64,000 nt of DNA, taken from contig DASPZU010000105.1 of assembly GCA_035636095.1 (NCBI GenBank), positions 9,491-73,490 on the forward strand. The letters are read 5' to 3'. Below the pieces are notes generated by a model. That model was not told where the DNA came from. It saw nothing but the letters and a program-made list of their open reading frames with translations, and did not search any database. This stretch comes from Gp7-AA10 sp035636095 (lineage in GTDB: Bacteria > Acidobacteriota > Thermoanaerobaculia > Gp7-AA8). Made by a program: the position numbers and the translations under genes. This document shows positions 50,964 to 58,385 of the stretch, piece after piece (positions within the stretch are counted from its first letter, which is position 1; every line of letters begins with the position of its first letter).

Positions 50964-52436
50964 TCATGAATCGAGACGATACACAGAGATGGCATTGCGG
51001 TTAGCGATGAGCGTCCACCGGCCGCGGAAACGCTCTTTAAGTTCGCGATGCTGAATCTCGGAATCAGCCACGACGGCATACCAGGGAAGTTCATGAATAC
51101 CAGCATACGCACGAAGGGTTTGGAAGCGTTCGTCGTTGAGCTGGTCGTATCGGATTATCGAGCGGTTTGAATAGTACAGGAATGGGCCACTCAGCACGCC
51201 TGTGATGACCACGGCCCGGCGAGGAAGCAACTGCTCCGCCCAGTGGACATCGTCGGGGTAGCGCCTTTCCATGTTTGGCAGAGCCTGCAGGACTCCGAGG
51301 CTCCACGTTGAGAGAGCCGGTGCGACCGCAATGCAAAGCGCCAAGATGCTGAAGATTGCAAGTGACAAGCGTCGGTCATGCCGTGCAAAAAAGGCGTATG
51401 CGTCGCGGAGTATGAGGAGCGCGCCGATGATGAGCGCTGGAATCGCAGGCAGGAGGAACCGAATGCACAGGTACCCGTCGAAGAAACCGTAGAACGAGTA
51501 GAAAACAAAGAATGCAGTGATCCACGCGATGAGTGCTGATTTCACCCAGAGGTCACAGCGCCGATCCCATAGCACGAGAAGGCCGCCGGGAAAGCCGATG
51601 GGCGACAGCATTCGGGCAAGCCACTCAGCGTGCTGCGGTGCAGCGTACCGCACCCCTGCCCACGACAGACCGGGGAGAAAGCCGCCATAGCCGGTGCGTA
51701 TCGGGCTACTGTACAGGGCGCTATTCCACCACATGAGCGAGACCCCGAATGGAAGCGCGCCTAAAGCCGCAGACACGAGAAGAGGGATTTGAAGACGTAA
51801 GGCCAACACTAGCGGGAAGAGAAGAAGAACATTTGTTGGGCGCACCCAGACGCTAATACCGAAGGCCGCTCCCGCGGCGAGGGCCGCCCACGGTCTTTCC
51901 GAGGCAACGAATGCACAGCAGATTGCAACGAGAGCCCAGAAGGTTGCGAGAACGTCGCTTGCGGGTTGAACAGCATGCCAGAGAAAGGGGGGCAGTGTTG
52001 CCATTGCAGCTGCGGCAATAGACGACGCGCTACGTGGGAGACCCAGGCGCCTGCTCAAGAAACACACGAGGAAGACGCAGCCGACGGCAGCGAACGGCGC
52101 AATAAGGAAAGGCGCGCGCGCCCATCCACCGATGATGCCTGCTAAAGCGAGATGCATCGGAAGACCGGCGGGATAAGTCGGGTGCATGGATCCGTGTGGT
52201 GAAGGCGCGAATCCGAGCGGCATGAAAAACCCCAGCCACGAGTCGTCCAACCCGAAGAGCCGCACGAGTGTCACCGGGCGAGTAGTCTTGCCAAACGCGA
52301 TCAAGCGTGCTTCGTTCATGTAACCGCCCGTGTCTGGACCACCTAAGGCGTATGACAGGTTATGAACGAGGAACGCGCCGTATAGAGCGAGCCCGATGAT
52401 GCCCGCTGCAGCGAGGCAGCGGTCACGCGTGAACAC
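50964..52436 (-). CDS. Polytopic membrane glycosyltransferase-like protein (GT39/ArnT type) in an integron cassette
   Basis: The 490-residue protein starts at GTG 52436, the first start after the attC at 52502; the longer frame runs back through the attC and is rejected. It has about 10-12 hydrophobic helices. An early luminal acidic loop (GGPDTGGYMNEARLIAFGKT) and SMHPTYPAGLPMHL are followed by a C-terminal extracytoplasmic part. The layout fits dolichyl/undecaprenyl-phosphate-sugar transferases; donor and acceptor are unknown. At 1.5 kb it is large for a cassette. Its base composition looks less GC-rich than that of neighbouring genes. Confidence 0.65.
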   Translation of the reverse strand: MFTRDRCLAAAGIIGLALYGAFLVHNLSYALGGPDTGGYMNEARLIAFGKTTRPVTLVRLFGLDDSWLGFFMPLGFAPSPHGSMHPTYPAGLPMHLALAGIIGGWARAPFLIAPFAAVGCVFLVCFLSRRLGLPRSASSIAAAAMATLPPFLWHAVQPASDVLATFWALVAICCAFVASERPWAALAAGAAFGISVWVRPTNVLLLFPLVLALRLQIPLLVSAALGALPFGVSLMWWNSALYSSPIRTGYGGFLPGLSWAGVRYAAPQHAEWLARMLSPIGFPGGLLVLWDRRCDLWVKSALIAWITAFFVFYSFYGFFDGYLCIRFLLPAIPALIIGALLILRDAYAFFARHDRRLSLAIFSILALCIAVAPALSTWSLGVLQALPNMERRYPDDVHWAEQLLPRRAVVITGVLSGPFLYYSNRSIIRYDQLNDERFQTLRAYAGIHELPWYAVVADSEIQHRELKERFRGRWTLIANRNAISVYRLDS

Positions 52437-52501
52437 GCTTATATACGGGCGCCTGGGCGAAAACGTTGGTTGGTACGAAGATGGCGTGGTTCGTCCCGTC
52501 C

Positions 52502-52560
52502 GTCTAACGTTTGAAGCTGAGCGGCTCCGACCAGCCCGCAGCTGTCGCAACGAGTTAGGC
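52502..52560 (-). mobile_element. Integron attC site
   Basis: Read on the minus strand: R'' GCCTAAC, a 45-bp imperfect palindrome, then R' CAAACGTTAGAC. The inner arms pair as GTTGCGACAGCTG.CGG with CCG.CTCAGCTTCAAAC, leaving an extra unpaired base, a hallmark of attC folding. Length 59 bp. It separates the 136-residue ORF from the membrane glycosyltransferase. Confidence 0.72.
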
Positions 52561-52618
52561 GGCAAACGATTCAACGACGTGTCTGGCCGCGTGCCTGAAA
52601 CCAGCGTGATCGCCCGGG

Positions 52619-53029
52619 TTAAAAGAACTCCTGGAGGAACGCCGCCGCTTCATCCGAGATGCCGGCAATCTTGTTCGTTGCCTGGCGATAGAACTTGAAA
52701 TTGAGCTCGGTCTCGGGTCGACCGTCGTTCCAGTCGGAAAAACGTTTGAGCTCGCTCCGCCCGAGGCGCCGCTTTGCGAGCGCGGCGCGTCTGATGGTGA
52801 TACTTACGCGAGGCGTTTGCCGGGCGATCCCGCGTTTTCTTGCGACCGCTTTGGCCGAGGTGACGACGCCGCTGGCGATGAGACCTGGCCCGCCTTCGTT
52901 CTCACTCGCGAAGACAAAGATCGTATGTCCTTCGGCGATGTACTTGCCGCGATACATTGTCTTCTGCGCGCTGAACGCGAAATTCTCCGCCGACAGATCG
53001 CTCACCTCGGCTTTGATTGCGAACATCAT
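52619..53029 (-). CDS. Integron cassette hypothetical protein
   Basis: The 136-residue protein starts at ATG 53029, three bases after the presumed R' box; the longer frame runs through the attC. The pattern SAQKTMYRGKYIAEGHTIFV, FASENEGGPGLIASGVVTSA recalls EVE/PUA-like folds, where a beta-barrel follows a charged turn; this is a weak, by-eye similarity. No catalytic motif is seen. It is followed by the attC at 52560. Confidence 0.6.
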   Translation of the reverse strand: MMFAIKAEVSDLSAENFAFSAQKTMYRGKYIAEGHTIFVFASENEGGPGLIASGVVTSAKAVARKRGIARQTPRVSITIRRAALAKRRLGRSELKRFSDWNDGRPETELNFKFYRQATNKIAGISDEAAAFLQEFF

Positions 53030-53032
53030 GCG

Positions 53033-53120
53033 GGCTAATAATTTCCGGGCATGGGGCTGGAATAATCCGTTAGGCCCGGCCAGCATACGGCCGCGGGTCG
53101 GATGCAGCGAAAAGTTAGCC
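53033..53120 (-). mobile_element. Probable attC site
   Basis: On the minus strand it begins GGCTAAC and ends ATTAGCC (one mismatch to GTTRRRY). The flanks pair imperfectly: TTTTCGCTGCATCC against GGGGCATGCCCGGAAAT reversed. A GC-rich loop contains CCGCGG and GGCCGGGCC. Length 88 bp. It lies directly between two cassette ORFs. Confidence 0.58.
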
Positions 53121-53131
53121 GGCGGTTATTT

Positions 53132-53638
53132 CTACCGGTTCTCTTCATGAATTGAGCTGGAGACGAGAACAAGGTGGCGACCATTCCACTTGAAGGTATC
53201 TTCTTCGGTCGCATCGGTACACGCGGGACAACTCGCCTGGAGACGCGTAACGACCAGACGCTGTCCTCGGATTGCGGTCTTGATGATGCCCCCGTTGCCG
53301 CGATCGCCACCAGCAAAGCGACCGATCAGGCGCGGCTGACCTGCTCGCAGCGTATACAGAAAGCCGTCGGTGTGTGAGCCGTTTCCATATCGGAACACAG
53401 CCCCGAGGGTGACTGCAGCTTCCGGTTCGCCGTCGCCGGTAACATCGCCGAAAACGACGGACGCTAGGGTGACGCAAGTCTGGTAGTCCCCTGATGAGCA
53501 GTAGTCTCCATTTCGTAAGTGAACTGCCGGAAGACCGGCGAAAGATGGATAGGCGAAGTTGGCGAAGTCCAAGTCTTTGATCGAAACGGTCCCGCGATGC
53601 GTCGCGGCCGCTAGCACGATAACGACGAGAAATAGCAT
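53132..53638 (-). CDS. Integron cassette exported hypothetical protein
   Basis: The 168-residue protein has a hydrophobic start (MLFLVVIVLAAATHRG) typical of a signal peptide. The body resembles a single FG-GAP/VCBS-like unit (VVFGDVTGDGEPEAAVTLGA) with two cysteine pairs (YCSSGDYQTC and CPAC). ATG 53638 lies 13 bases after the recombination box GTTAGCC, the normal layout for a cassette gene. No function is recognised. Confidence 0.65.
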   Translation of the reverse strand: MLFLVVIVLAAATHRGTVSIKDLDFANFAYPSFAGLPAVHLRNGDYCSSGDYQTCVTLASVVFGDVTGDGEPEAAVTLGAVFRYGNGSHTDGFLYTLRAGQPRLIGRFAGGDRGNGGIIKTAIRGQRLVVTRLQASCPACTDATEEDTFKWNGRHLVLVSSSIHEENR

Positions 53639-53651
53639 CGTAGATTAGTCC

Positions 53652-53720
53652 GGCTAACGTTTGCCGCTAAGATGCGCGGCCTTCACGCGGCAGAATACCA
53701 AAACGCGCAAGTTGCCAGTG
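53652..53720 (-). mobile_element. attI/attC-like recombination site at the head of the array
   Basis: On the minus strand CAAACGTTAGCC (core GTTAGCC at 53658-53652) is preceded by TCTGCCGC...GCGGCAAA arms. The left R'' box is degenerate. Its position just after the integrase remnant and just before the first cassette gene suggests attI or a worn attC. Confidence 0.5.
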
Positions 53721-53820
53721 GCCAGGAACGCGCCGTACCGCTCATCTCCGTGCCGATGCTGTAATGCCGCGTCCGGAGCATCGCGCGCATGCGGTCGAGT
53801 AGTTTTATCGCGACGTTGAT
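53683..53820 (-). pseudogene. Integron integrase (intI) 5' remnant
   Basis: The minus-strand frame reads KLLDRMRAMLRTRHYSIGTE, which fits the opening of IntI tyrosine recombinases (LLD..R...R.RHYS.RTE..Y). The similarity stops after about 20 residues and the frame ends after a further 20 unrelated codons. There is no catalytic domain. An upstream in-frame TGA leaves no good start. It points the same way as the cassettes, unlike the usual divergent arrangement. Confidence 0.6.
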
Positions 53821-53834
53821 CGCCGCTCAGCTCT

Positions 53835-54323
53835 CTACTCCGGGACTCCGACTGTTTCGGCTTTCACCGGACGACGCAAGAGCACGATGACAATGATGAT
53901 CGCTGAAGGCACCATCAGCGTCAGAGCCACGGCCAGAACCCATGCGGGAATCGCGGCGCGCGAGGCAAGGAGATTCCAGCGGCCGATCGCGATGATGGCG
54001 GCGATGCTTGCCCACAGCGTCGTCTCCACAGCGTTGAGCCGTTCGTCCGCCCGAATGTGAAAACCTGACGCCATCAGCACGTTGACGGCGAGGCCGACCG
54101 CGGCCAGCGGCGTCAGCCACGGCAGGACGCCGGTCGCCATCGGCAATACCAGTCCGGCAGCGCCGAGCAACTCCGCGAGTCCGATTGCGAGGACCAGAGG
54201 ACGTGGCAGGTCGGAGAATCCGGTCCATTGTTCGAGGCCGCGTCCGGTGACCTTCGGGATTCCGGCCCCGAGGAAAAAGAGAGCGAGGAATATCTGCACG
54301 ATCCAAAGAATGAGATTTACCAT
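53835..54323 (-). CDS. DoxX-family membrane protein
   Basis: The 162-residue protein has four hydrophobic helices and DoxX features (LALFFLGAGIPKVTG, LGLAELLGAAGLVLP, NVLMASGFHIRADE). ATG 54323 has AGGAG eight bases upstream; the longer frame is rejected. It lies one base after the epimerase-like gene and is part of the ECF41 unit. DoxX proteins are linked to thiol or oxidative stress at the membrane. Confidence 0.85.
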   Translation of the reverse strand: MVNLILWIVQIFLALFFLGAGIPKVTGRGLEQWTGFSDLPRPLVLAIGLAELLGAAGLVLPMATGVLPWLTPLAAVGLAVNVLMASGFHIRADERLNAVETTLWASIAAIIAIGRWNLLASRAAIPAWVLAVALTLMVPSAIIIVIVLLRRPVKAETVGVPE

Positions 54324-54324
54324 T

Positions 54325-54960
54325 TCAGTCTCCTGTTTGACCATTGCCGCCGGCCATGCCGACGATTTCACGAATGTGGCGACCGTATTCGAGCTCGTTG
54401 AGAAGAAAATCAGCCACGTCAGCGCGGCTCACCCAAATCCTTCCGCGCGGCATCCGGCCGTCGGCCACGCGGTAGAGCTGTGTGAGTGGACCATTGGTCA
54501 GCCGCGGCGGCCGCGCGATGGTCCAGTCAAGGCCGCTGTCCATGACCACGCGCTCCATCTCCGCAGCATCCGCGACGATGTTCCGCAGCAGCGTGTGTCG
54601 AAGCAGCGTAGCTACGACCCCCGCGTCATCGAAGAGTGCCGCGACGGAAACGACCAGCAGGCGGCGTGGGCCGCCGGCGCGCATTGCTTCGACAATGCTG
54701 CGGCCGGAGTCGCGAAGGATGGTCGTCCTTCCCGGCCCCGGCGCGCCGAGCGCGGTCAGCACTGCGTCGTGGCCGGGCAGAACCGCGCGCAGCTCGCTGA
54801 CGCTGAGCGGGTCACCGCGCCGCACGGTGACGCCGTCCCGCGATGCACCGAGCTTTTGTGGTGAGCGCACGAAGGCGGTGACCTGGTGACCACGGCTACG
54901 AGCTTGCTCGAGCAGCTCACGGCCCGTTCCGCCCGTTGCGCCGAGAATGAGCAGTTGCAT
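54325..54960 (-). CDS. NAD(P)-binding epimerase/NmrA-like protein
   Basis: The 211-residue atypical SDR has a glycine-rich loop LLILGATGGTGRELLEQARS, HDAVLTALG and DWTIARPPRLTNG, with no classical YxxxK. It is similar to NAD(P)H-binding SDR_a5 proteins. ECF41 sigma factors are typically encoded next to a carboxymuconolactone decarboxylase, oxidoreductase or epimerase, so this is the likely conserved partner. An ECF41-type promoter lies just upstream. Confidence 0.83.
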   Translation of the reverse strand: MQLLILGATGGTGRELLEQARSRGHQVTAFVRSPQKLGASRDGVTVRRGDPLSVSELRAVLPGHDAVLTALGAPGPGRTTILRDSGRSIVEAMRAGGPRRLLVVSVAALFDDAGVVATLLRHTLLRNIVADAAEMERVVMDSGLDWTIARPPRLTNGPLTQLYRVADGRMPRGRIWVSRADVADFLLNELEYGRHIREIVGMAGGNGQTGD

Positions 54961-54979
54961 GTTCGACCTCCACGCAGGA

Positions 54980-55006
54980 GACCATGCAGGCCGGCGCTTT
55001 GTGACA
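54980..55006 (-). promoter_or_regulatory. ECF41-type promoter for the epimerase-DoxX unit
   Basis: On the minus strand TGTCACA (55006-55000) is followed after 16 bp by GGTC (54983-54980), close to the described ECF41 motif TGTCACA-N16-CGTC. Confidence 0.62.
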
Positions 55007-55013
55007 CCGCGGG

Positions 55014-55913
55014 CTAAGACGGAGCATCCGGCAATCCCGGCAGATGGGAAAGCTTGTCGGGATTGGTGATGGCATAGACGGCAGCGATGTGCCCTTCACG
55101 GATCTGGATCGTGAACACGCCGAACGGCCGCCCGTTCAGATAGGTGACGATGCCGGGTTCGCCGTTGATCTGGACCATCCGCTGCACGAGATTCCGGGGC
55201 GCCAGCCTTGTGATCCCGCCCACGATGGCGCGGGAGACGTTGTTCGCGCCGTGCACCAGATTCGGCAGGGCCGGCGCTTTGCCGCCGCCGTCCGTGTGAA
55301 GGACGACGTCGGCAGAGAGCAGCGCCTCCAGAGCACCGACATCGCCGCTGGTGGCGGCCTGCTGAAATCGTTCGAGCAGCATGTCGTGCTCCTCTTCACT
55401 GGCTCTGAACCGCGGTCGCTCAGCGCGGACATGCTGCTTGGCGCGCCGCAGGATCTGCCTGCAGCTCGCCTCGCTTCGTCCGAGCGCAGCGGCGATCTCC
55501 GCATACTCGTAGTCAAAGATTTCGCGGAGGATAAAGACCGCGCGCTCCATCGGGCTCAGCCGTTCCAGCAGGACCAGGAAGGCGATGGACAGCGATTCAT
55601 CCGTCTGTAAGAGACGAGCGGGGTCGCTGCCTTCATCGGTGATGAGCGGTTCCGGCAGCCACTGGCCCACGTATTCCTCGCGCCGAACCCGCGCGGACTG
55701 CAGATGGTTGATGCAGAGGCGGGTGATGATCGTGATGAGAAAGGCCTTCGGAGAGCGGATCTCGTCACCGGAGGCCTGCAGCCAGCGGATGAACGTCTCC
55801 TGGAGGATGTCTTCGGCGTCGGCCACGCTGCCCAGCATCCGGTAGGCGATGGAAAAGAGAAGACCGCGATGCTGGTCGAACGCCGCCAGCCGTTTCTGAT
55901 CTTGCATACTCAA
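55014..55913 (-). CDS. sigJ-like: ECF41-group RNA polymerase sigma factor
   Basis: The 299-residue sigma factor has region 2 (RGLLFSIAYRMLGSVADAED), region 4 (FDYEYAEIAAALGRSEASCR) and a C-terminal SnoaL-like domain (about 180-299). Group hallmarks are all present: WLPEP in the linker, DGGGK in the C-terminal domain and NPDKL near the end. In this group the C-terminal domain both activates and restrains the sigma factor instead of an anti-sigma protein. It is followed by its probable target genes. Confidence 0.92.
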   Translation of the reverse strand: MSMQDQKRLAAFDQHRGLLFSIAYRMLGSVADAEDILQETFIRWLQASGDEIRSPKAFLITIITRLCINHLQSARVRREEYVGQWLPEPLITDEGSDPARLLQTDESLSIAFLVLLERLSPMERAVFILREIFDYEYAEIAAALGRSEASCRQILRRAKQHVRAERPRFRASEEEHDMLLERFQQAATSGDVGALEALLSADVVLHTDGGGKAPALPNLVHGANNVSRAIVGGITRLAPRNLVQRMVQINGEPGIVTYLNGRPFGVFTIQIREGHIAAVYAITNPDKLSHLPGLPDAPS

Positions 55914-55919
55914 GTCATA

Positions 55920-55946
55920 GACAGGACAGCCGAACGTTTTGTGACC
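55920..55946 (-). promoter_or_regulatory. ECF41-type autoregulatory promoter
   Basis: On the minus strand GGTCACA (55946-55940), 16 bp, then TGTC (55923-55920), just upstream of the sigma gene. Spacing is identical to the site at 54980-55006, with one change in the -35 motif. Confidence 0.5.
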
Positions 55947-55959
55947 GAGGAGATCGAAG

Positions 55960-56254
55960 ATGAGGAAAATTGCATTCGCGTTTCTTTTTATGAGCTTGCG
56001 GGCACCGGCGGCCGAACCACCAAGAATGCTGGTGGAGATCTACCACATCGCCCCCGGCGAGCACACCGCCTTTCTGGAGGCGATCGCGAATGCCGCGCCA
56101 GCTCTACATCCACGATGACGGAGCGAGCTGGGACTTCATGCTCATTCAACCGGCCGAGACTCCGCCTGACAAAGCGGCGGTGCTCAAGGCTGCCTGGGAA
56201 AAACTCGGCTTACCAACCGGCGCCGACTTTCTCGCGTCGCGGAAGAAAAAGTAG
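55960..56254 (+). pseudogene. Frameshifted small exported protein gene
   Basis: ATG 55960, preceded by GAGGAG, opens with a signal peptide (MRKIAFAFLFMSLRAPAAEP) and continues MLVEIYHIAPGEHTAFLEAI, then hits a TGA after about 48 codons. The +1 frame continues sensibly as QLYIHDDGASWDFMLIQPAE and ends GADFLASRKKK at 56254. A deletion or frameshift near 56090-56100 seems to have joined the two halves. A sequencing error is possible. Confidence 0.6.
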
Positions 56255-56256
56255 AC

Positions 56257-56946
56257 TCATCGCGACAACCATCCTCCATCGACCGCGAGCGCGGCGCCGT
56301 GGACATACTCCGAGGCGCGCGACGCCAGGAAAACAACCGCCCCCTTCAGGTCGTCGGGCCTGCCCCATCTCCCGGCCGGAATCCGCGCCAGGATCTCGCG
56401 GCTGCGGGTCGGATCGTCGCGCAGCGCTTGTGTATTGTCGGTGGCCATGTAGCCGGGGACGATGGCGTTGACGTTGATGCCGAGCGGGGCCAGCTCGTTT
56501 GCCATGGCGTGTGTCAGGCCGAGCACTCCGCTCTTCGCTGCGGTGTACGCCGCGACCCGAATGCCGCCCTGAAATGACAGCAGCGAGGCGACGTTGATGA
56601 TGCGCCCTCCGCTCTTGCGTTCGACCAATCGTCGCGCGAATGCGCGGCTTAGCGCGAACACCGATCGAAGATTCACCTCGATCACCGCGTCCCAATCCTC
56701 GTCGCTGTAGTCCAGAACGGGCGCGCGGCGGATGATTCCGGCGTTGTTGACCAGAATGTCGGCGTCTTCATCGAGGAGCTTTGTCACTGCCTCGCGATCG
56801 CTGAGATCCGCGTCATGGCTCGAAAGGCGAATCACCTTCGCCCCCGCCTCCTCCAGCGCCTCAGCCATCGCCGCGCCGAGACCGCGTGAGGCACCGGTGA
56901 CGATCGCGACCTGTCCGTCGAGGCGGAACAGATCGAGAACCGTCAT
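56257..56946 (-). CDS. kduD: 2-dehydro-3-deoxy-D-gluconate 5-dehydrogenase (SDR)
   Basis: The enzyme reduces 2,5-diketo-3-deoxygluconate to KDG, the step after KduI. The 229-residue SDR has VAIVTGASRGLGAAMAEALE, NNAGIIRRAPVLDYSDEDWD and the catalytic ASLLSFQGGIRVAAYTAAKS, where RRAP and QGG..V.AYTA are typical of KduD. ATG 56946 overlaps the uxaC stop. The preceding longer frame is shadow. Confidence 0.86.
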   Translation of the reverse strand: MTVLDLFRLDGQVAIVTGASRGLGAAMAEALEEAGAKVIRLSSHDADLSDREAVTKLLDEDADILVNNAGIIRRAPVLDYSDEDWDAVIEVNLRSVFALSRAFARRLVERKSGGRIINVASLLSFQGGIRVAAYTAAKSGVLGLTHAMANELAPLGINVNAIVPGYMATDNTQALRDDPTRSREILARIPAGRWGRPDDLKGAVVFLASRASEYVHGAALAVDGGWLSR

Positions 56947-58385
56947 GCAGCGGCGCGCGCGACGTCGCGCCCGATCCGTCCCAGCTCCATGCCGAGGTAT
57001 TCGCGCGCGTTGAAGAAGGAGACATCCTGCGCGATCCGGCCTAACGCCTCCCGATCGTCGGGCAGAAGTCCGCGCCGAACATCGTCGCCGAGGAGATTGC
57101 AGACCAGGCGGCGGAAGTATTCGTGGCGTGGATACGACAGGAAACTCCGCGAGTCGGTGATCATGCCGATGAAACGCGAGAACAGGCCCATGTTCGACAG
57201 CGCCTTCATCTGCGCGGTCATGCCGTCGAGCTGGTCGAGGAACCACCACGCCGAGCCGTACTGCATCTTCCCGGGCACGGAGCCGTCCTGGAAATTGCCG
57301 ATCATGGTGGCCATCAGCTCGTTGTCGCGCGGGTTGAGGTTGTAGAGGATCGTCTTCGCGAGCTGACTCTTTTGCTCGAGGCGATCGAAGAATCTGGCGA
57401 GCGGCCGCGCCATTTCGAAATCGCCGATGGAGTCGAATCCCGAATCCCGGCCGATCGCGCGCAGCTTGCGCGCATTGTTGTTGCGCATGGCGCCGAGGTG
57501 ATATTGCTGGACCCAGCCGCGCCCATGGTCCATGACCGCGAAGCGATGGAGCAGCGCGGATTTGTATCGGCGCACTGCACCCGCCTCCACAGTTTTTTTC
57601 GCCCGCGCCCGATCGAACGTCGATGCAACCTCGGCGCCCGACCACTCCTCGGCATCGATCTCTTCCAGACCGTGATCGGACATCCGGCAGCCCACCGCGT
57701 GAAATGCTGCGTGCCGTCGATCGAGCGCTTCAAACAGTTGAGCGAGATTGCCGATCGACATGCCGGCGGCCACTTCCAGTCTCCCGAGCCAGACGTTGAA
57801 TGCGGTTGGATCTTCGACGGCCATGGCGGCATCGGGACGCCATGTCGGCACGACGCGCACATCGCCGTCGTTCTTCGCCAGCGCCTGATGATGCTCCAGC
57901 GAGTCCGCCGGATCGTCGGTCGTGCCGACCAGCGCAACGCCGAATCGGCGGAGCAGTCCCTGGGTTGAAAACTCCGGCTGCCGGAGCAGTTCGTTGCAGC
58001 GATCGTAAATCGCGCGAGCGTTGCGTTCGGACAGCAAGTCGGTGATGCCGAACGGACGCTTCAGCTCCATGTGCGTCCAGTGATAGAGCGGGTTGCGCAT
58101 GGTCGCCGGCACCGTGCGCGCCCAGGCCTCGAATTTTTCCCAGTCCGACGCGTCGCCGGTGCAGTAGCGCTCATCGACTCCGTTGGTCCGCATCGCGCGC
58201 CACTTGTAGTGATCGCCTTCCAGCCAGATCTCCGCGATGGAGCGGAACTGATGATCACTTGCGATGTGCGCCACTGGCAGATGGCAGTGATAGTCGATGA
58301 TCGGAAGGTGCTCGACGTAACGGTGATAGAGATCGCGGGCGACGTCCGTCTCGAGCAGAAAATCCTCGTGAATGAATGGCCTCAT
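56943..58385 (-). CDS. uxaC: Glucuronate (uronate) isomerase
   Basis: The enzyme converts D-glucuronate to fructuronate and D-galacturonate to tagaturonate. The 480-residue TIM-barrel metalloenzyme shows IDYHCHLPVAHIASDHQFRS, NGVDERYCTG, NPLYHWTHMELKRPFGI and VCNLLGDDV. It is coupled to kduD (ATGA overlap) and to the heparinase-like gene upstream. AAGGAG eight bases before its ATG lies inside a repeat-derived segment. Confidence 0.93.
   Translation of the reverse strand: MRPFIHEDFLLETDVARDLYHRYVEHLPIIDYHCHLPVAHIASDHQFRSIAEIWLEGDHYKWRAMRTNGVDERYCTGDASDWEKFEAWARTVPATMRNPLYHWTHMELKRPFGITDLLSERNARAIYDRCNELLRQPEFSTQGLLRRFGVALVGTTDDPADSLEHHQALAKNDGDVRVVPTWRPDAAMAVEDPTAFNVWLGRLEVAAGMSIGNLAQLFEALDRRHAAFHAVGCRMSDHGLEEIDAEEWSGAEVASTFDRARAKKTVEAGAVRRYKSALLHRFAVMDHGRGWVQQYHLGAMRNNNARKLRAIGRDSGFDSIGDFEMARPLARFFDRLEQKSQLAKTILYNLNPRDNELMATMIGNFQDGSVPGKMQYGSAWWFLDQLDGMTAQMKALSNMGLFSRFIGMITDSRSFLSYPRHEYFRRLVCNLLGDDVRRGLLPDDREALGRIAQDVSFFNAREYLGMELGRIGRDVARAAA

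Noticed and set aside
52437..52574. Extended glycosyltransferase start at 52574
   Set aside because: The extension would be translated from the attC palindrome. The first start after the recombination box is GTG 52436.
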